DNA of 64,000 nucleotides from Niallia circulans NBRC 13626. Lineage in GTDB: Bacteria; Bacillota; Bacilli; Bacillales; Cytobacillaceae. Of this stretch, positions 46,679 to 55,219 are shown piece by piece (within the stretch, counting starts at the first letter, position 1; each line of letters begins with the position of its first letter). Made by a program: the position numbers and the translations under genes. The notes below the pieces were generated by a model, which was not told the origin of the DNA, made no database searches, and was given only the letters and a program-made list of their open reading frames with translations. Location: contig NZ_BCVE01000014.1 of NCBI RefSeq assembly GCF_001591585.1, forward strand, positions 1 through 64,000, written 5' to 3'.

Positions 46679-47621
46679 AGTAAAACTAATAATACTAGCT
46701 ATAGTGGCAGCATTATTAATTTCCATATTTATGCTAATAAAGGTTAGCGGTAATAACTGGGAATATGTGATTCCACGTAGAGCCATAAAAATTATCGCGA
46801 TTCTTTTAACAGGCGGCTGTATCGCCTTTACTTCGATGGTATTTCAGACGATTACAAATAATCGTATTTTAACACCGAGTATTTTAGGACTAGACTCCCT
46901 TTATCTCTTCATTCAAACTGTAGTGGTTTTCGTTTTTGGTTCAAGTACAATGACTGTGATGAATAGCAATATTAATTTTTTGTTATCCGTCGTTTTAATG
47001 GTTTTTTTCTCAAGTATTCTTTATAAGCTATTCTTTAGGAGAGATAATCAAAACATATTATTACTGCTGTTGATTGGAATTGTATTAGGAAGCTTTTTCT
47101 CTAGTCTCTCTTCCTTTATGCAGGTGTTAATTGATCCAAATGAGTTCCTTATTATCCAAGATAAAATGTTTGCAAGTTTTAATAATGTAAACACCAATAT
47201 TTTAATAATCAGTATTATTATTGTTACTATTGTGTCTGTCTATGTTACGAGATATAGTAAATTCTTTGATGTCATGTCATTAGGAAGAGACCAGGCCATT
47301 AATTTAGGAATTGATTATGAGAAAGTAGTACGCCGTATGCTAATTGTGGTGTCGATCCTAGTGTCGGTTTCCACTGCCTTAGTGGGACCCATCACCTTTC
47401 TTGGATTATTGGTTGTTAATTTAGCTCGTGAGTTTTTAAAAACATATAAACACCGAACTTTAATTACTGGATCTATCTTATTGAGTATTATTTCTTTAGT
47501 TGGTGGGTTACTGATTGTAGAACGTGTATTTACTTTTTCAACGACAATCAGTGTGATAATTAACTTTGTAGGTGGAGTGTATTTTATCTATCTATTACTA
47601 AAGGAGAGAAAAGCATGGTAG
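46665..47621 (+). CDS. yclO: Iron-siderophore ABC transporter permease (YclO-like)
   Basis: Second FecCD-family permease, 318 residues. Visible: RRAIKIIAILLTGGCIAFTSMVFQTITNNRILTP-like start (residues 38-72) and GPITFLGLLVVNLAREFL near the C-terminus. ATG at 46665 after AAGGAGAAAG, overlapping yclN by 14 bp. Partner of YclN. Confidence 0.9.
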   Translation: MMQPRVKLIILAIVAALLISIFMLIKVSGNNWEYVIPRRAIKIIAILLTGGCIAFTSMVFQTITNNRILTPSILGLDSLYLFIQTVVVFVFGSSTMTVMNSNINFLLSVVLMVFFSSILYKLFFRRDNQNILLLLLIGIVLGSFFSSLSSFMQVLIDPNEFLIIQDKMFASFNNVNTNILIISIIIVTIVSVYVTRYSKFFDVMSLGRDQAINLGIDYEKVVRRMLIVVSILVSVSTALVGPITFLGLLVVNLAREFLKTYKHRTLITGSILLSIISLVGGLLIVERVFTFSTTISVIINFVGGVYFIYLLLKERKAW

Positions 47622-48373
47622 AAGTAAAGAATATTACCAAACAATATGGGGGCAAAAAAGTGCTCGATAATGTTTCTCTTTCAGTAGAGAAAGGGAAAAT
47701 CACTTCTTTTATTGGACCAAATGGAGCAGGGAAAAGTACATTGCTTTCAGTAATAAGTCGCTTAACGAAAGCAGACAGTGGAGATGTCTATATTGATGGA
47801 CAGCATATCGATAAATCGAAGAGTAATGATCTTGCCAAGAAAATTTCTATTTTAAAACAGGCAAACCATATAAACCTCCGCTTAACTGTAAGAGAACTAG
47901 TCAGCTTTGGCCGATTCCCATATTCGCAAGGAAAATTAAATGCCCTTGATGAGAAAATGGTAGACGAAGCTATTAAATATATGGAATTAGAAGATATGCA
48001 GCATAAATACATAGATCAACTAAGTGGAGGACAAAAGCAAAGAGCCTATATTGCGATGGTAATTGCTCAAGATACAGAATATATCCTATTGGATGAGCCA
48101 TTAAATAATTTAGATATGAAGCATTCTGTCCAAATAATGAAGGTTCTAAGAAGATTAGTAGAAGAGCTGGGGAAAACAGTAGTAATCGTAATCCATGATA
48201 TCAATTTTGCCTCAGTTTATTCCGATAATATCGTAGCATTAAAGAATGGCAAAATCATAAACGATGGACCAGCAAAAAAAATCATTAATCAAAAAGTATT
48301 AAAAGATATTTATGAAATGGATATGCAAATTGAAGAAATAAATAATCAAAGAATATGTGTTTATTTCGCATAA
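47615..48373 (+). CDS. yclP: Iron-siderophore ABC transporter ATP-binding protein (YclP-like)
   Basis: ATPase of 252 residues: Walker A GPNGAGKS, KQANHINLRLTVRELVSFGRFPYSQG, signature LSGGQKQR, Walker B ILLDEPLNNLD, and VIHDINFASVYSD. Start ATG after AAGGAGAGAAA, overlapping yclO by 7 bp. It energises YclNO and is distinct from the lone YusV-like ATPase at 23960. Confidence 0.92.
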   Translation: MVEVKNITKQYGGKKVLDNVSLSVEKGKITSFIGPNGAGKSTLLSVISRLTKADSGDVYIDGQHIDKSKSNDLAKKISILKQANHINLRLTVRELVSFGRFPYSQGKLNALDEKMVDEAIKYMELEDMQHKYIDQLSGGQKQRAYIAMVIAQDTEYILLDEPLNNLDMKHSVQIMKVLRRLVEELGKTVVIVIHDINFASVYSDNIVALKNGKIINDGPAKKIINQKVLKDIYEMDMQIEEINNQRICVYFA

Positions 48374-48461
48374 AAAATGAACATTGATTATGGATAAATG
48401 ATTGATTCATTGTAGAAAGAAGCTAATGGTGGAAGAAAAATAGAAAGGAGGCAGTGTAATT

Positions 48462-48506
48462 ATGGCTGACTTAAAAATAAGTCCCTTCGCCAGAAGAAAA
48501 CCATAA
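48462..48506 (+). CDS. Candidate 14-residue leader or small peptide between yclP and yclQ
   Basis: ATG at 48462 preceded by a perfect AAAGGAGG, ten bases away, encodes MADLKISPFARRKP and stops at TAA. A hairpin AATACC/GGGTATT follows at about 48575-48596. The strong ribosome binding site makes translation likely. It could be a leader peptide that tunes yclQ expression, an intact small peptide, or the remnant of a larger gene. Nothing similar is known to me. Confidence 0.35.
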   Translation: MADLKISPFARRKP

Positions 48507-48657
48507 TAACACTACCATTAGATATTAGCAAAATCCTAAATCATTCTAGGAAAATGAGGAAGGAAAAAGGCTAATAATACCTTATCATAGGGTATTCTGT
48601 CTTTAAATGCAATGCATTCAATTTAGTTTATAAATTAAATTTAGAGGTGTTTATAAG

Positions 48658-49608
48658 ATGAAGAAAAAGCTTTCCCTATTATTATTAACATTCATTTTTG
48701 CAGTATTAGCTGCATGTGGAAATACAGAAAAATCGAATGCTGATACAAAGAAAGGTAGCGAGAAATCGGCAGAAATTAAAGTAACCCATGATTTAGGAGA
48801 AGATACAGTTAAAGCAGACCCTAAAACAGTTGTTGCTTTTGATTTTGGTGTTTTAGATACTTTAGATAAATTGGGAATAGAAGTAGCCGGGGTTCCACAG
48901 GCGAATATTCCACCATATCTTTCTAAATATGAAGATTCAAAATATACAAATGTAGGTAGTTTAAAAGAGCCAGATTTCGAGGCAATTAGTGAATTAGAAC
49001 CGGATGTAATCTTTATTTCTGGAAGACAGTCGGCTGCATATGAAGAATTGAAAAAAATTGCCCCAACTGTATATCTTGGAGTTGATACAACAGATTATAT
49101 GAATTCCTTTAAGCATAATATGAATATTATTGGAGAGATTTTTGATAAGAAACAAGAGGTTACCAAAGAATTAGCAAAAATAGATGAAGATATTGCTGCA
49201 CTTAACGAAAAGGCAAAAGCAGTAGATGGTAAATCCTTAATCTTATTGGTGAATGATGGTAGCATAAGTGCGTACGGGAAAAACTCTCGTTTCGGCATTA
49301 TTCATGATGTTTTTGGGCTGGCGCCGGCAGATGAAAATATTGAAGCTTCTACACATGGACAAAAGGTTACTTTTGAATATGTAGCAGAAAAAAATCCAGC
49401 CTATTTATTTGTTATTGATAGAGGAGCAGTTGTTGGAGGGGAGTCTTCTGCTGAGAAGGTCCTTGATAACAAACTTATAAATGGAATTGATGCAGCTAAA
49501 AATGATCATATTGTTTATTTAGACCCAAGCTATTGGTATCTATCAGGGGGCGGTCTTCTGTCAACAAGTGAGATGGTTAAAGAAATTTCAGAAGCCATTT
49601 CCAAATAA
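48658..49608 (+). CDS. yclQ: Siderophore-binding lipoprotein (YclQ-like)
   Basis: Class III periplasmic-binding-type (PF01497) lipoprotein, 316 residues, with signal MKKKLSLLLL...VLAAC lipidated at Cys20. The lobes contain VVAFDFGVLDTLDKLG, EPDFEAISELEPDVIFISGRQS and DPSYWYLSGGGLLSTSEMVKEI. The last stretch matches B. subtilis YclQ, the petrobactin-binding protein. The start ATG follows AGAGGTG. It is separated from yclP by 284 bp, so it may also have its own transcript. Confidence 0.9.
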   Translation: MKKKLSLLLLTFIFAVLAACGNTEKSNADTKKGSEKSAEIKVTHDLGEDTVKADPKTVVAFDFGVLDTLDKLGIEVAGVPQANIPPYLSKYEDSKYTNVGSLKEPDFEAISELEPDVIFISGRQSAAYEELKKIAPTVYLGVDTTDYMNSFKHNMNIIGEIFDKKQEVTKELAKIDEDIAALNEKAKAVDGKSLILLVNDGSISAYGKNSRFGIIHDVFGLAPADENIEASTHGQKVTFEYVAEKNPAYLFVIDRGAVVGGESSAEKVLDNKLINGIDAAKNDHIVYLDPSYWYLSGGGLLSTSEMVKEISEAISK

Positions 49609-49617
49609 CGCTGGGTA

Positions 49618-49656
49618 AAGAGTCCAACGAGTAAAAACTACTTGTTGGACTTTTTA
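49618..49656 (+). terminator. Intrinsic terminator of the ycl operon
   Basis: Stem AGTCCAACGAGTA/TACTTGTTGGACT (one G-T pair) with T5. Confidence 0.87.
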
Positions 49657-49781
49657 ATAGTAAATAAAATAATAGATCATTTTCAAAAGATAAAAATTCT
49701 AGTAGATAGTTGCTTTTTTTAGGAGTTCCCTCCAAAATAAAAGGGAAGAAGGGAATATTCATCGAATGAGGAGGTCTTTGG

Positions 49782-50774
49782 ATGACGATTAAATTTGGAG
49801 TTATCGGAACCAATTGGATTACAGAATCTTTTATAAAGGCAGCTGGTGAAATAGAAGATTTTCAATTAAATGCCGTATACTCACGAACAGCGGATAAAGC
49901 GAAAGCGTTTGCTGCTAAATTTAATGTTGAACATACATATACTAATTTAGAAGAAATGGCAAAGAGCGACAAAATAGATGCTGTATATATTGCAAGTCCT
50001 AACGCTTATCATGCTCAACAGGCAATCCTATTTTTGAAAAATAAAAAGCATGTTTTAACAGAAAAAGCGATGGCTTCTAATACAGCAGAAGTGAAAGAAA
50101 TGATTACTGCGGCCAAGGAAAATGAAGTTCTTTTAATGGAGGCACTAAAAACAACATTTCTTCCTAATTTTAAAGTTGTTCAAGAAAATTTACATAAACT
50201 TGGGAAAATTAGACGTGCATTTGTAAGTTATTGTCAGTATTCTTCGCGGTATGATGCTTATAAAGAAGGAACAGTATTAAATGCTTTTAAGCCAGAGCTG
50301 TCAAATGGAGCATTAATGGATATTGGGGTTTATTGTCTCTATCCTATGGTACTTCTTTTTGGAAAACCAGAGAAAGTTAAGGCAAATAGTTTCTTATTGG
50401 AAACAGGTGTTGACGGCGAAGGAAGCATTATTCTAGAGTATCCAGATATGGATATCATTCTCATGTATTCGAAAATAACCAACTCTCATATTCCGTCTGA
50501 AATCCAAGGAGAAGATGGCAATTTAATAATCAATCAAATGAATACTCCTACAAAAGTAGAGTTTATACCACGGAATGGAGAAGGGGAGAATCTTACCCTT
50601 CCTCAAAAGGAAGCTTCGATGTTTTATGAGGCACAGGAATTTATGGAATTGATTAAGGCAGGAAAAACCGAATCCTCTATTAACTCTTTTAATATTTCTT
50701 TAGCGGTAATGGAAGTGATGGATGAGGTAAGAAGACAAACGGGAATAGTTTTTCCGGCTGATACAAAACAGTAA
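49782..50774 (+). CDS. yulF: Gfo/Idh/MocA-family oxidoreductase (YulF-like)
   Basis: NAD(P)-dependent sugar or polyol dehydrogenase of 330 residues. The Rossmann half starts FGVIGTNWITESFIKAA; the catalytic-lysine region reads KKHVLTEKAMASNTAEV (EK motif) and the C-terminal half has LSNGALMDIGVYCLYP. Length and sequence flavour match B. subtilis YulF, whose substrate is unknown. ATG after GAGGAGGTC. Only 32 bp separate it from the ROK kinase gene, so the two probably form one operon that handles a sugar. Confidence 0.82.
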   Translation: MTIKFGVIGTNWITESFIKAAGEIEDFQLNAVYSRTADKAKAFAAKFNVEHTYTNLEEMAKSDKIDAVYIASPNAYHAQQAILFLKNKKHVLTEKAMASNTAEVKEMITAAKENEVLLMEALKTTFLPNFKVVQENLHKLGKIRRAFVSYCQYSSRYDAYKEGTVLNAFKPELSNGALMDIGVYCLYPMVLLFGKPEKVKANSFLLETGVDGEGSIILEYPDMDIILMYSKITNSHIPSEIQGEDGNLIINQMNTPTKVEFIPRNGEGENLTLPQKEASMFYEAQEFMELIKAGKTESSINSFNISLAVMEVMDEVRRQTGIVFPADTKQ

Positions 50775-50806
50775 GCATATAAAACTATTATAAGGAGAGA
50801 GAAACC

Positions 50807-51688
50807 ATGTCACTATACGGCGCTATTGAAGCTGGTGGAACAAAATTTGTCTGTGCAGTAGGGGATGCAAAAGGAAATATCCAAGAAAGAATATCCATTC
50901 CAACAACAACACCGGAAGAAACGATGCCAGAGGTTATTGCTTTCTTTAAAAAGTTTTCCGTTGACGCAATTGGAATTGGCTCGTTTGGTCCTATTGATGT
51001 GGATAAAAACAATGCCACATATGGAAATATAACAACGACACCAAAGCTTGCATGGAAGGACTTTCCATTGCTAAAAACAATAGAAGATGAATTTTCTGTT
51101 CCAACTGGTTTTAATACAGATGTAAATGTTGCCGCACTAGGAGAAGCAAAGCTAGGTGCTGCTAAAGGTGTGGATAATTGTTTATATATAACGATTGGTA
51201 CAGGGATTGGCGCTGGAGCTTATATTAATGGGGAATTGCTGCAAGGATTAACACACCCAGAGATGGGTCATATTTTAGTAAGAAGGCATCCCAAAGATAG
51301 CTATAAAGGCAGATGCCCATACCATGCAGATTGCTTAGAAGGATTAGCAGCTGGGCCGGCAATTGAAGAACGCTGGGGCGAGAAAGCATTTCACTTAAGT
51401 GATAAAGAGGAAGTATGGGAAATGGAAGGCTATTACATTGCACAAGCCCTTATGCAATATATTCTTATTCTATCTCCCAAAAAGATTATCCTTGGCGGCG
51501 GGGTTATGAATCAGGAGCATGTGTTAACATATGTTTATCGCTATTTGGGAGAGCTTTTAAATGGCTATGTTTCCTACCCTGAAGTGCAGGATAAAATGAA
51601 TGAATATATTGTTAGACCAGGTTTAGGAGATAATGCTGGAATTACAGGTGGACTTCTCCTTGCAGAAAAAGTTTTTCACGAAAGATAA
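50807..51688 (+). CDS. ROK-family fructokinase (GmuE/YdhR-like)
   Basis: Sugar kinase of 293 residues. It opens with the ROK ATP motif AIEAGGTKFVCAVG, has the sugar-binding FNTDVNVAALGEAKLGAAKG and GTGIGAGAYING, and the zinc-binding ROK signature in HPEMGHILVRRHP followed by GRCPYHADCLEGLAAGPAIE (one His and three Cys-type ligands). This arrangement is that of YdhR/GmuE fructokinases, which phosphorylate fructose to fructose-6-phosphate. ATG after AAGGAGAGAG. Terminator follows. Confidence 0.87.
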   Translation: MSLYGAIEAGGTKFVCAVGDAKGNIQERISIPTTTPEETMPEVIAFFKKFSVDAIGIGSFGPIDVDKNNATYGNITTTPKLAWKDFPLLKTIEDEFSVPTGFNTDVNVAALGEAKLGAAKGVDNCLYITIGTGIGAGAYINGELLQGLTHPEMGHILVRRHPKDSYKGRCPYHADCLEGLAAGPAIEERWGEKAFHLSDKEEVWEMEGYYIAQALMQYILILSPKKIILGGGVMNQEHVLTYVYRYLGELLNGYVSYPEVQDKMNEYIVRPGLGDNAGITGGLLLAEKVFHER

Positions 51689-51698
51689 GTCAATAATG

Positions 51699-51738
51699 GA
51701 GGCCATTTAAAGGAGAATATCTTTTAAATGGCCTTTTT
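51699..51738 (+). terminator. Intrinsic terminator of the fructokinase gene
   Basis: Stem GGCCATTTAAAAG-type arms (GGCCATTTAAA/TTTAAATGGCC) with T5. Confidence 0.85.
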
Positions 51739-51767
51739 ATGTTTTTAGCTTTCCTGATGGAGATTTT

Positions 51768-51851
51768 ATTCGCGAAAATATGTGACTTATTCGCTAAAAA
51801 TCATTAATAATTCGCGGAAAACTTCTCGTAATTCGCGAAAATCCACAATAT
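51768..51851. repeat. Four tandem 21-bp units with an ATTCGCGAAAA core
   Basis: The core occurs at 51768 (ATTCGCGAAAA), 51789 (ATTCGCTAAAA), 51810 (ATTCGCGGAAA) and 51831 (ATTCGCGAAAA), exactly 21 bp apart, with 10 bp of unrelated sequence between cores. Twenty-one base pairs are two helical turns, so all cores face the same side. It lies between the fructokinase terminator and the sensor kinase gene. It is not CRISPR (core too short). Function unknown. Confidence 0.85.
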
Positions 51852-51976
51852 TGTCCAAAGCCAAGAAAATATTTAAAAAAGTAAATAGAGTGTGTTGGCA
51901 TATCCACATTTCTGCCTAAATAAATATGATATGATTAATTTAACCATTTATAAATTTGATGAAACGGTGGTAATAC

Positions 51977-53398
51977 ATGAGAATTAAATACATCTATCAG
52001 CAGCTAATTAGTCACTTAAGCGTTATTCTCGTAGCCCTATTAGTATTAAGTCTTGTTTTTTCACATTATATTGAGAAATTGGTTTTCTCTATGAAGGCAG
52101 ATGAACTAAAGGGATACGGATATAATATAGTCCAAGACGTTCAAGGAGCGGATTTATGGTCCGCAGCAACTTATTCTACCTTATTACGATATTCGGAAGA
52201 GCTAAAGGGCACTGGGATAACGATTGGCATCTTCAATACACAAAGAAATCGTATTTGGTCTTTTGGAAAGGATTTGGATATCAATATTACTCATGCAGAG
52301 TGGGATGAAATAAAGGATGGTCGCAGTACAGTCATTAAACCTAGTACAAAAAGAGGAGACCAAGAGGTAGCTTTAGTTGCAATTCCGTATTCTGTTAATG
52401 ATGTAGTTGTGGGAGGAATCATCTTAACGTCACCTCTTTTAGAAGCAAAAGAAATGATTCAGGAAATTAATCGCTATTTAATTTATATTCTTTTTCTAGT
52501 GTTTGCGATTGCCTTATTGATGAGCTTTATTTTTTCAAGAGTACATGTTAATCGAATAAAAAAACTTCAGGAAGCTACAAGCCATGTTGCAGAAGGAGAT
52601 TATAGCGTGAAAGTTTCCTCTTCTACATTTGATGAGATTGGAGAATTAGGGGAAGATTTTAATCAGATGGTAGATAAATTAAGAGAGTCGAAGGAAGCAA
52701 TTGATGCACTAGAAAATCGGAGACGGCAATTTATGTCAGATGTTTCTCATGAATTAAAGCCCCCGTTAACAACGATTAGCGGTGTCATAGAAGGATTAAA
52801 CAATAATATGATACCAGAAAATGAGCGGGAGAAAGGTCTGAAATTAATTAGCCATGAGGCAAAAAGACTTATCCGATTAGTAAATGAGAATCTTGATTAT
52901 GATAAAATACGTTCCAACCAAATTGTACTGATGAAAGAGTTTATTTCCCTCCAAGAAGTATTAGAAATAATTGATGACCAGCTGTCTATTTTAGCAGAGG
53001 AGAAAGGGGTTAAAATCCACATTGATGTGGATAGTGATGCTGTGATTTATGCTGATTATGATCGGCTTATCCAGATCATTATGAACATCACGAAAAACAG
53101 CATACAGTTTACCGAGAACGGAAATATATGGTTAAGAGGACGAACTGAAGCAAGCAAAACAATCATAGAGGTAAAAGATACTGGAATTGGTATAGATGCA
53201 CACGAAATAGAAAACATTTGGAAAAGGTTTTATAAAGCGGATCTCTCTAGAACCAATAACCCTTACGGCGAATTTGGACTTGGTTTATCTATTGTTAAGC
53301 AATTAGTTCAGTTCCATGAAGGGAATATTCAAGTGTCGAGCGAAAAAGGGAAAGGCACTACCTTTACTCTTTTCTTCCCTCTTCCAGAAGAAAAGTAA
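51977..53398 (+). CDS. Sensor histidine kinase without an adjacent response regulator
   Basis: The 473 residues form TM1 (about 13-33), an extracytoplasmic sensor of about 125 residues, TM2 (about 164-184), a HAMP domain (about 186-240), a HisKA dimerisation domain with phospho-accepting His258 in DVSHELKPPLTT, and an HATPase domain with N box NITKNSIQF, G1 DTGIGI and G2 FGLGLSIVKQ. It follows the OmpR-partner (class I) pattern. No response regulator gene lies next to it. It precedes an HtrA protease and a PrsA-like foldase, so an envelope-stress signal is a reasonable guess. ATG after ACGGTGG. Confidence 0.88.
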   Translation: MRIKYIYQQLISHLSVILVALLVLSLVFSHYIEKLVFSMKADELKGYGYNIVQDVQGADLWSAATYSTLLRYSEELKGTGITIGIFNTQRNRIWSFGKDLDINITHAEWDEIKDGRSTVIKPSTKRGDQEVALVAIPYSVNDVVVGGIILTSPLLEAKEMIQEINRYLIYILFLVFAIALLMSFIFSRVHVNRIKKLQEATSHVAEGDYSVKVSSSTFDEIGELGEDFNQMVDKLRESKEAIDALENRRRQFMSDVSHELKPPLTTISGVIEGLNNNMIPENEREKGLKLISHEAKRLIRLVNENLDYDKIRSNQIVLMKEFISLQEVLEIIDDQLSILAEEKGVKIHIDVDSDAVIYADYDRLIQIIMNITKNSIQFTENGNIWLRGRTEASKTIIEVKDTGIGIDAHEIENIWKRFYKADLSRTNNPYGEFGLGLSIVKQLVQFHEGNIQVSSEKGKGTTFTLFFPLPEEK

Positions 53399-53443
53399 CA
53401 GAGCTTTCATGCCTTGTATAAAATAGGTTGAGGGAATAAAATG

Positions 53444-53508
53444 TTCTAAAATTCTTCTATGTCTTTTCAAACTTTGTTCATAATTTATTCATATATGATG
53501 GTTACTAT
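53444..53508 (+). promoter_or_regulatory. Five-fold 11-bp TTC array and -10 upstream of htrA
   Basis: TTC begins at 53444, 53455, 53466, 53477 and 53488, exactly 11 bp apart; the last three read TTCAAA, TTCATA and TTCATA. A TACTAT -10 follows at 53503-53508, and no consensus -35 is present because the last repeats occupy it. This is the layout of an OmpR/PhoB-family response regulator binding array at an activated promoter. Confidence 0.5.
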
Positions 53509-53593
53509 GTATGTATAAACAAATTATTAGAAATGAAAAGAAAAGTAATGAACTGAAATATATGTTGATACTTGTTAATAGGAGGAACAAATA

Positions 53594-55033
53594 ATGAGTG
53601 ATTTGGAAAAAAGAAATGAATGGGAGAAAGATCGCCCTGAGGCTGCAGATACAAACCTTGGGGGAGAAGAAATATTAGAAGAGAAGGAAGAACGAACAGT
53701 TTCAGAAGATCCTGTAGTGAAAGAAGAAATAAACAAGCCTGAAGAAGCGGAATATGCTGCTGGAAAAGAAGAGCAAGTTCATCTTGAAAAAGAAGAAGAA
53801 CAAGCAGAAGCCAGTTCGGAAAGAACACAATATAATACTCGAAAAGATGCTTCAAAAACAAAAGGTTTCCTTTCTTTGTTGGCAGCAGGTGTTGTCGGTT
53901 CTGCGTTAACTTTTTTTACGATTCCCCATACAGACCTTTATAATGATTCCTATGATAAGCTCGAAAAGCAGGTCGCAGAGCTATCTAATAAAGTGGAAGG
54001 TAAACAGACGGGATCAATTACTGCCAATACAACATCGAATACAAAAACTAGTGATGGTACATTAGCTATTGCGGATATGGTGGAGTCATCTTCTAAAGCA
54101 ATTGTAGGGATTGTAAACATGCAAAAGCAATCAAATCCATTTTCTCAGAATTCCAGTGATGTAGAATCTGGTTCTGGATCTGGTATTATCTTTAAGAAAG
54201 ATAATCAATATGCATATATAGTGACAAATAACCACGTAATCGAAGGAGCAAATGCATTAGAAATCTCCCTTTATAACGGGGATAAAACGGAGGCTAAGCT
54301 AATTGGGGCAGATGCCTTAACTGATTTAGCGGTAGTAAGAATTGATGCTAAATATGCTTCTGATATTATCAATTTTGGCGATTCTTCTACATTGAGACCT
54401 GGCGATCAAGTATGGGCTATTGGGAATCCACTTGGGCAACAGCTGTCTCGAACAGTCACACAAGGTATAGTAAGTGCTGTAGATCGAAGCATTACAGTAA
54501 ATACATCTGCCGGTGATTGGGAATTTAATGTTATTCAAACCGATGCAGCTATTAATCCTGGTAACAGTGGTGGAGCATTAATCAACTCAAAAGGAGAGGT
54601 AATTGGCATAAACAGTTTGAAAATCGCTGATAGTGGTGTTGAAGGACTAGGCTTTGCGATTCCAAGTAATGACTTAATTCCAATAGTTAATGAGATAATT
54701 GAGAAGGGAAAAGTAGAACGTCCATATCTTGGAGTAGGATTAGCAAGCTTAGAAGAAGTTCCTCGTATGTATTTGCAAGACCTGCCAAATAAAGTTTCAG
54801 AAGGAGTAATGATTACTAATATTGATGCTAATTCTGCCGCTGCTAAAGCTGGTTTGAAAGTTCAGGATGTTATTGTAGCCATCGATGGCAAAAAAGTAGC
54901 TAATTCAACAGATTTACGAAAATATCTATATTCAGAAGTGAAAATTGGCGATAAAGTAAAACTAGAAATTTATAGAGATGGCAAATCTCAAAAAGTGGAA
55001 TTAACGTTAACAAGTAATAATACGATAAATTAA
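53594..55033 (+). CDS. htrA: HtrA/DegP-family membrane-anchored serine protease
   Basis: Quality-control protease for exported proteins. The 479 residues comprise a very acidic cytoplasmic tail of about 90 residues, one membrane helix (about 95-113), a trypsin-like domain with His214 (NNHVIEG), Asp244 (DLAVVRID) and Ser325 (NPGNSGGAL), and one PDZ domain (about 375-475; GVMITNIDANSAAAKAGL). B. subtilis has three such proteins (HtrA, HtrB, YyxA); I cannot say which is the orthologue. The ATG follows TAGGAGGAA. The 11-bp array in front suggests control by a two-component system. Confidence 0.9.
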   Translation: MSDLEKRNEWEKDRPEAADTNLGGEEILEEKEERTVSEDPVVKEEINKPEEAEYAAGKEEQVHLEKEEEQAEASSERTQYNTRKDASKTKGFLSLLAAGVVGSALTFFTIPHTDLYNDSYDKLEKQVAELSNKVEGKQTGSITANTTSNTKTSDGTLAIADMVESSSKAIVGIVNMQKQSNPFSQNSSDVESGSGSGIIFKKDNQYAYIVTNNHVIEGANALEISLYNGDKTEAKLIGADALTDLAVVRIDAKYASDIINFGDSSTLRPGDQVWAIGNPLGQQLSRTVTQGIVSAVDRSITVNTSAGDWEFNVIQTDAAINPGNSGGALINSKGEVIGINSLKIADSGVEGLGFAIPSNDLIPIVNEIIEKGKVERPYLGVGLASLEEVPRMYLQDLPNKVSEGVMITNIDANSAAAKAGLKVQDVIVAIDGKKVANSTDLRKYLYSEVKIGDKVKLEIYRDGKSQKVELTLTSNNTIN

Positions 55034-55111
55034 TCGACAAGTTTCATGTGAAACATACGAAATTTGTCGAAAAAATTCCATCTTATTTCGTAATAGGATG
55101 GAATTTTTTTA
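55033..55111 (+). terminator. Tandem hairpins ending the htrA transcript
   Basis: First, CGACAAGTTTC/GAAATTTGTCG (55034-55070) enclosing GTTTCATGTGAAAC; then a terminator stem AAAAAATTCCATC/GATGGAATTTTTT (55071-55110) followed by T. The second is the true intrinsic terminator. Confidence 0.82.
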
Positions 55112-55219
55112 AATCTGTTAATAATTTCGTCATAATTATATGATAATATAGTGTAAGAGTTATAATAGGGGTATGCCCGTTATATCCAAAATTTTGTGCA
55201 GAGAGGATTTTAGCTTAAT

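Noticed and set aside
51768-51851. Possible CRISPR array
   Set aside because: The conserved part is only 11 bp, the spacers are 10 bp, and no cas gene is present.
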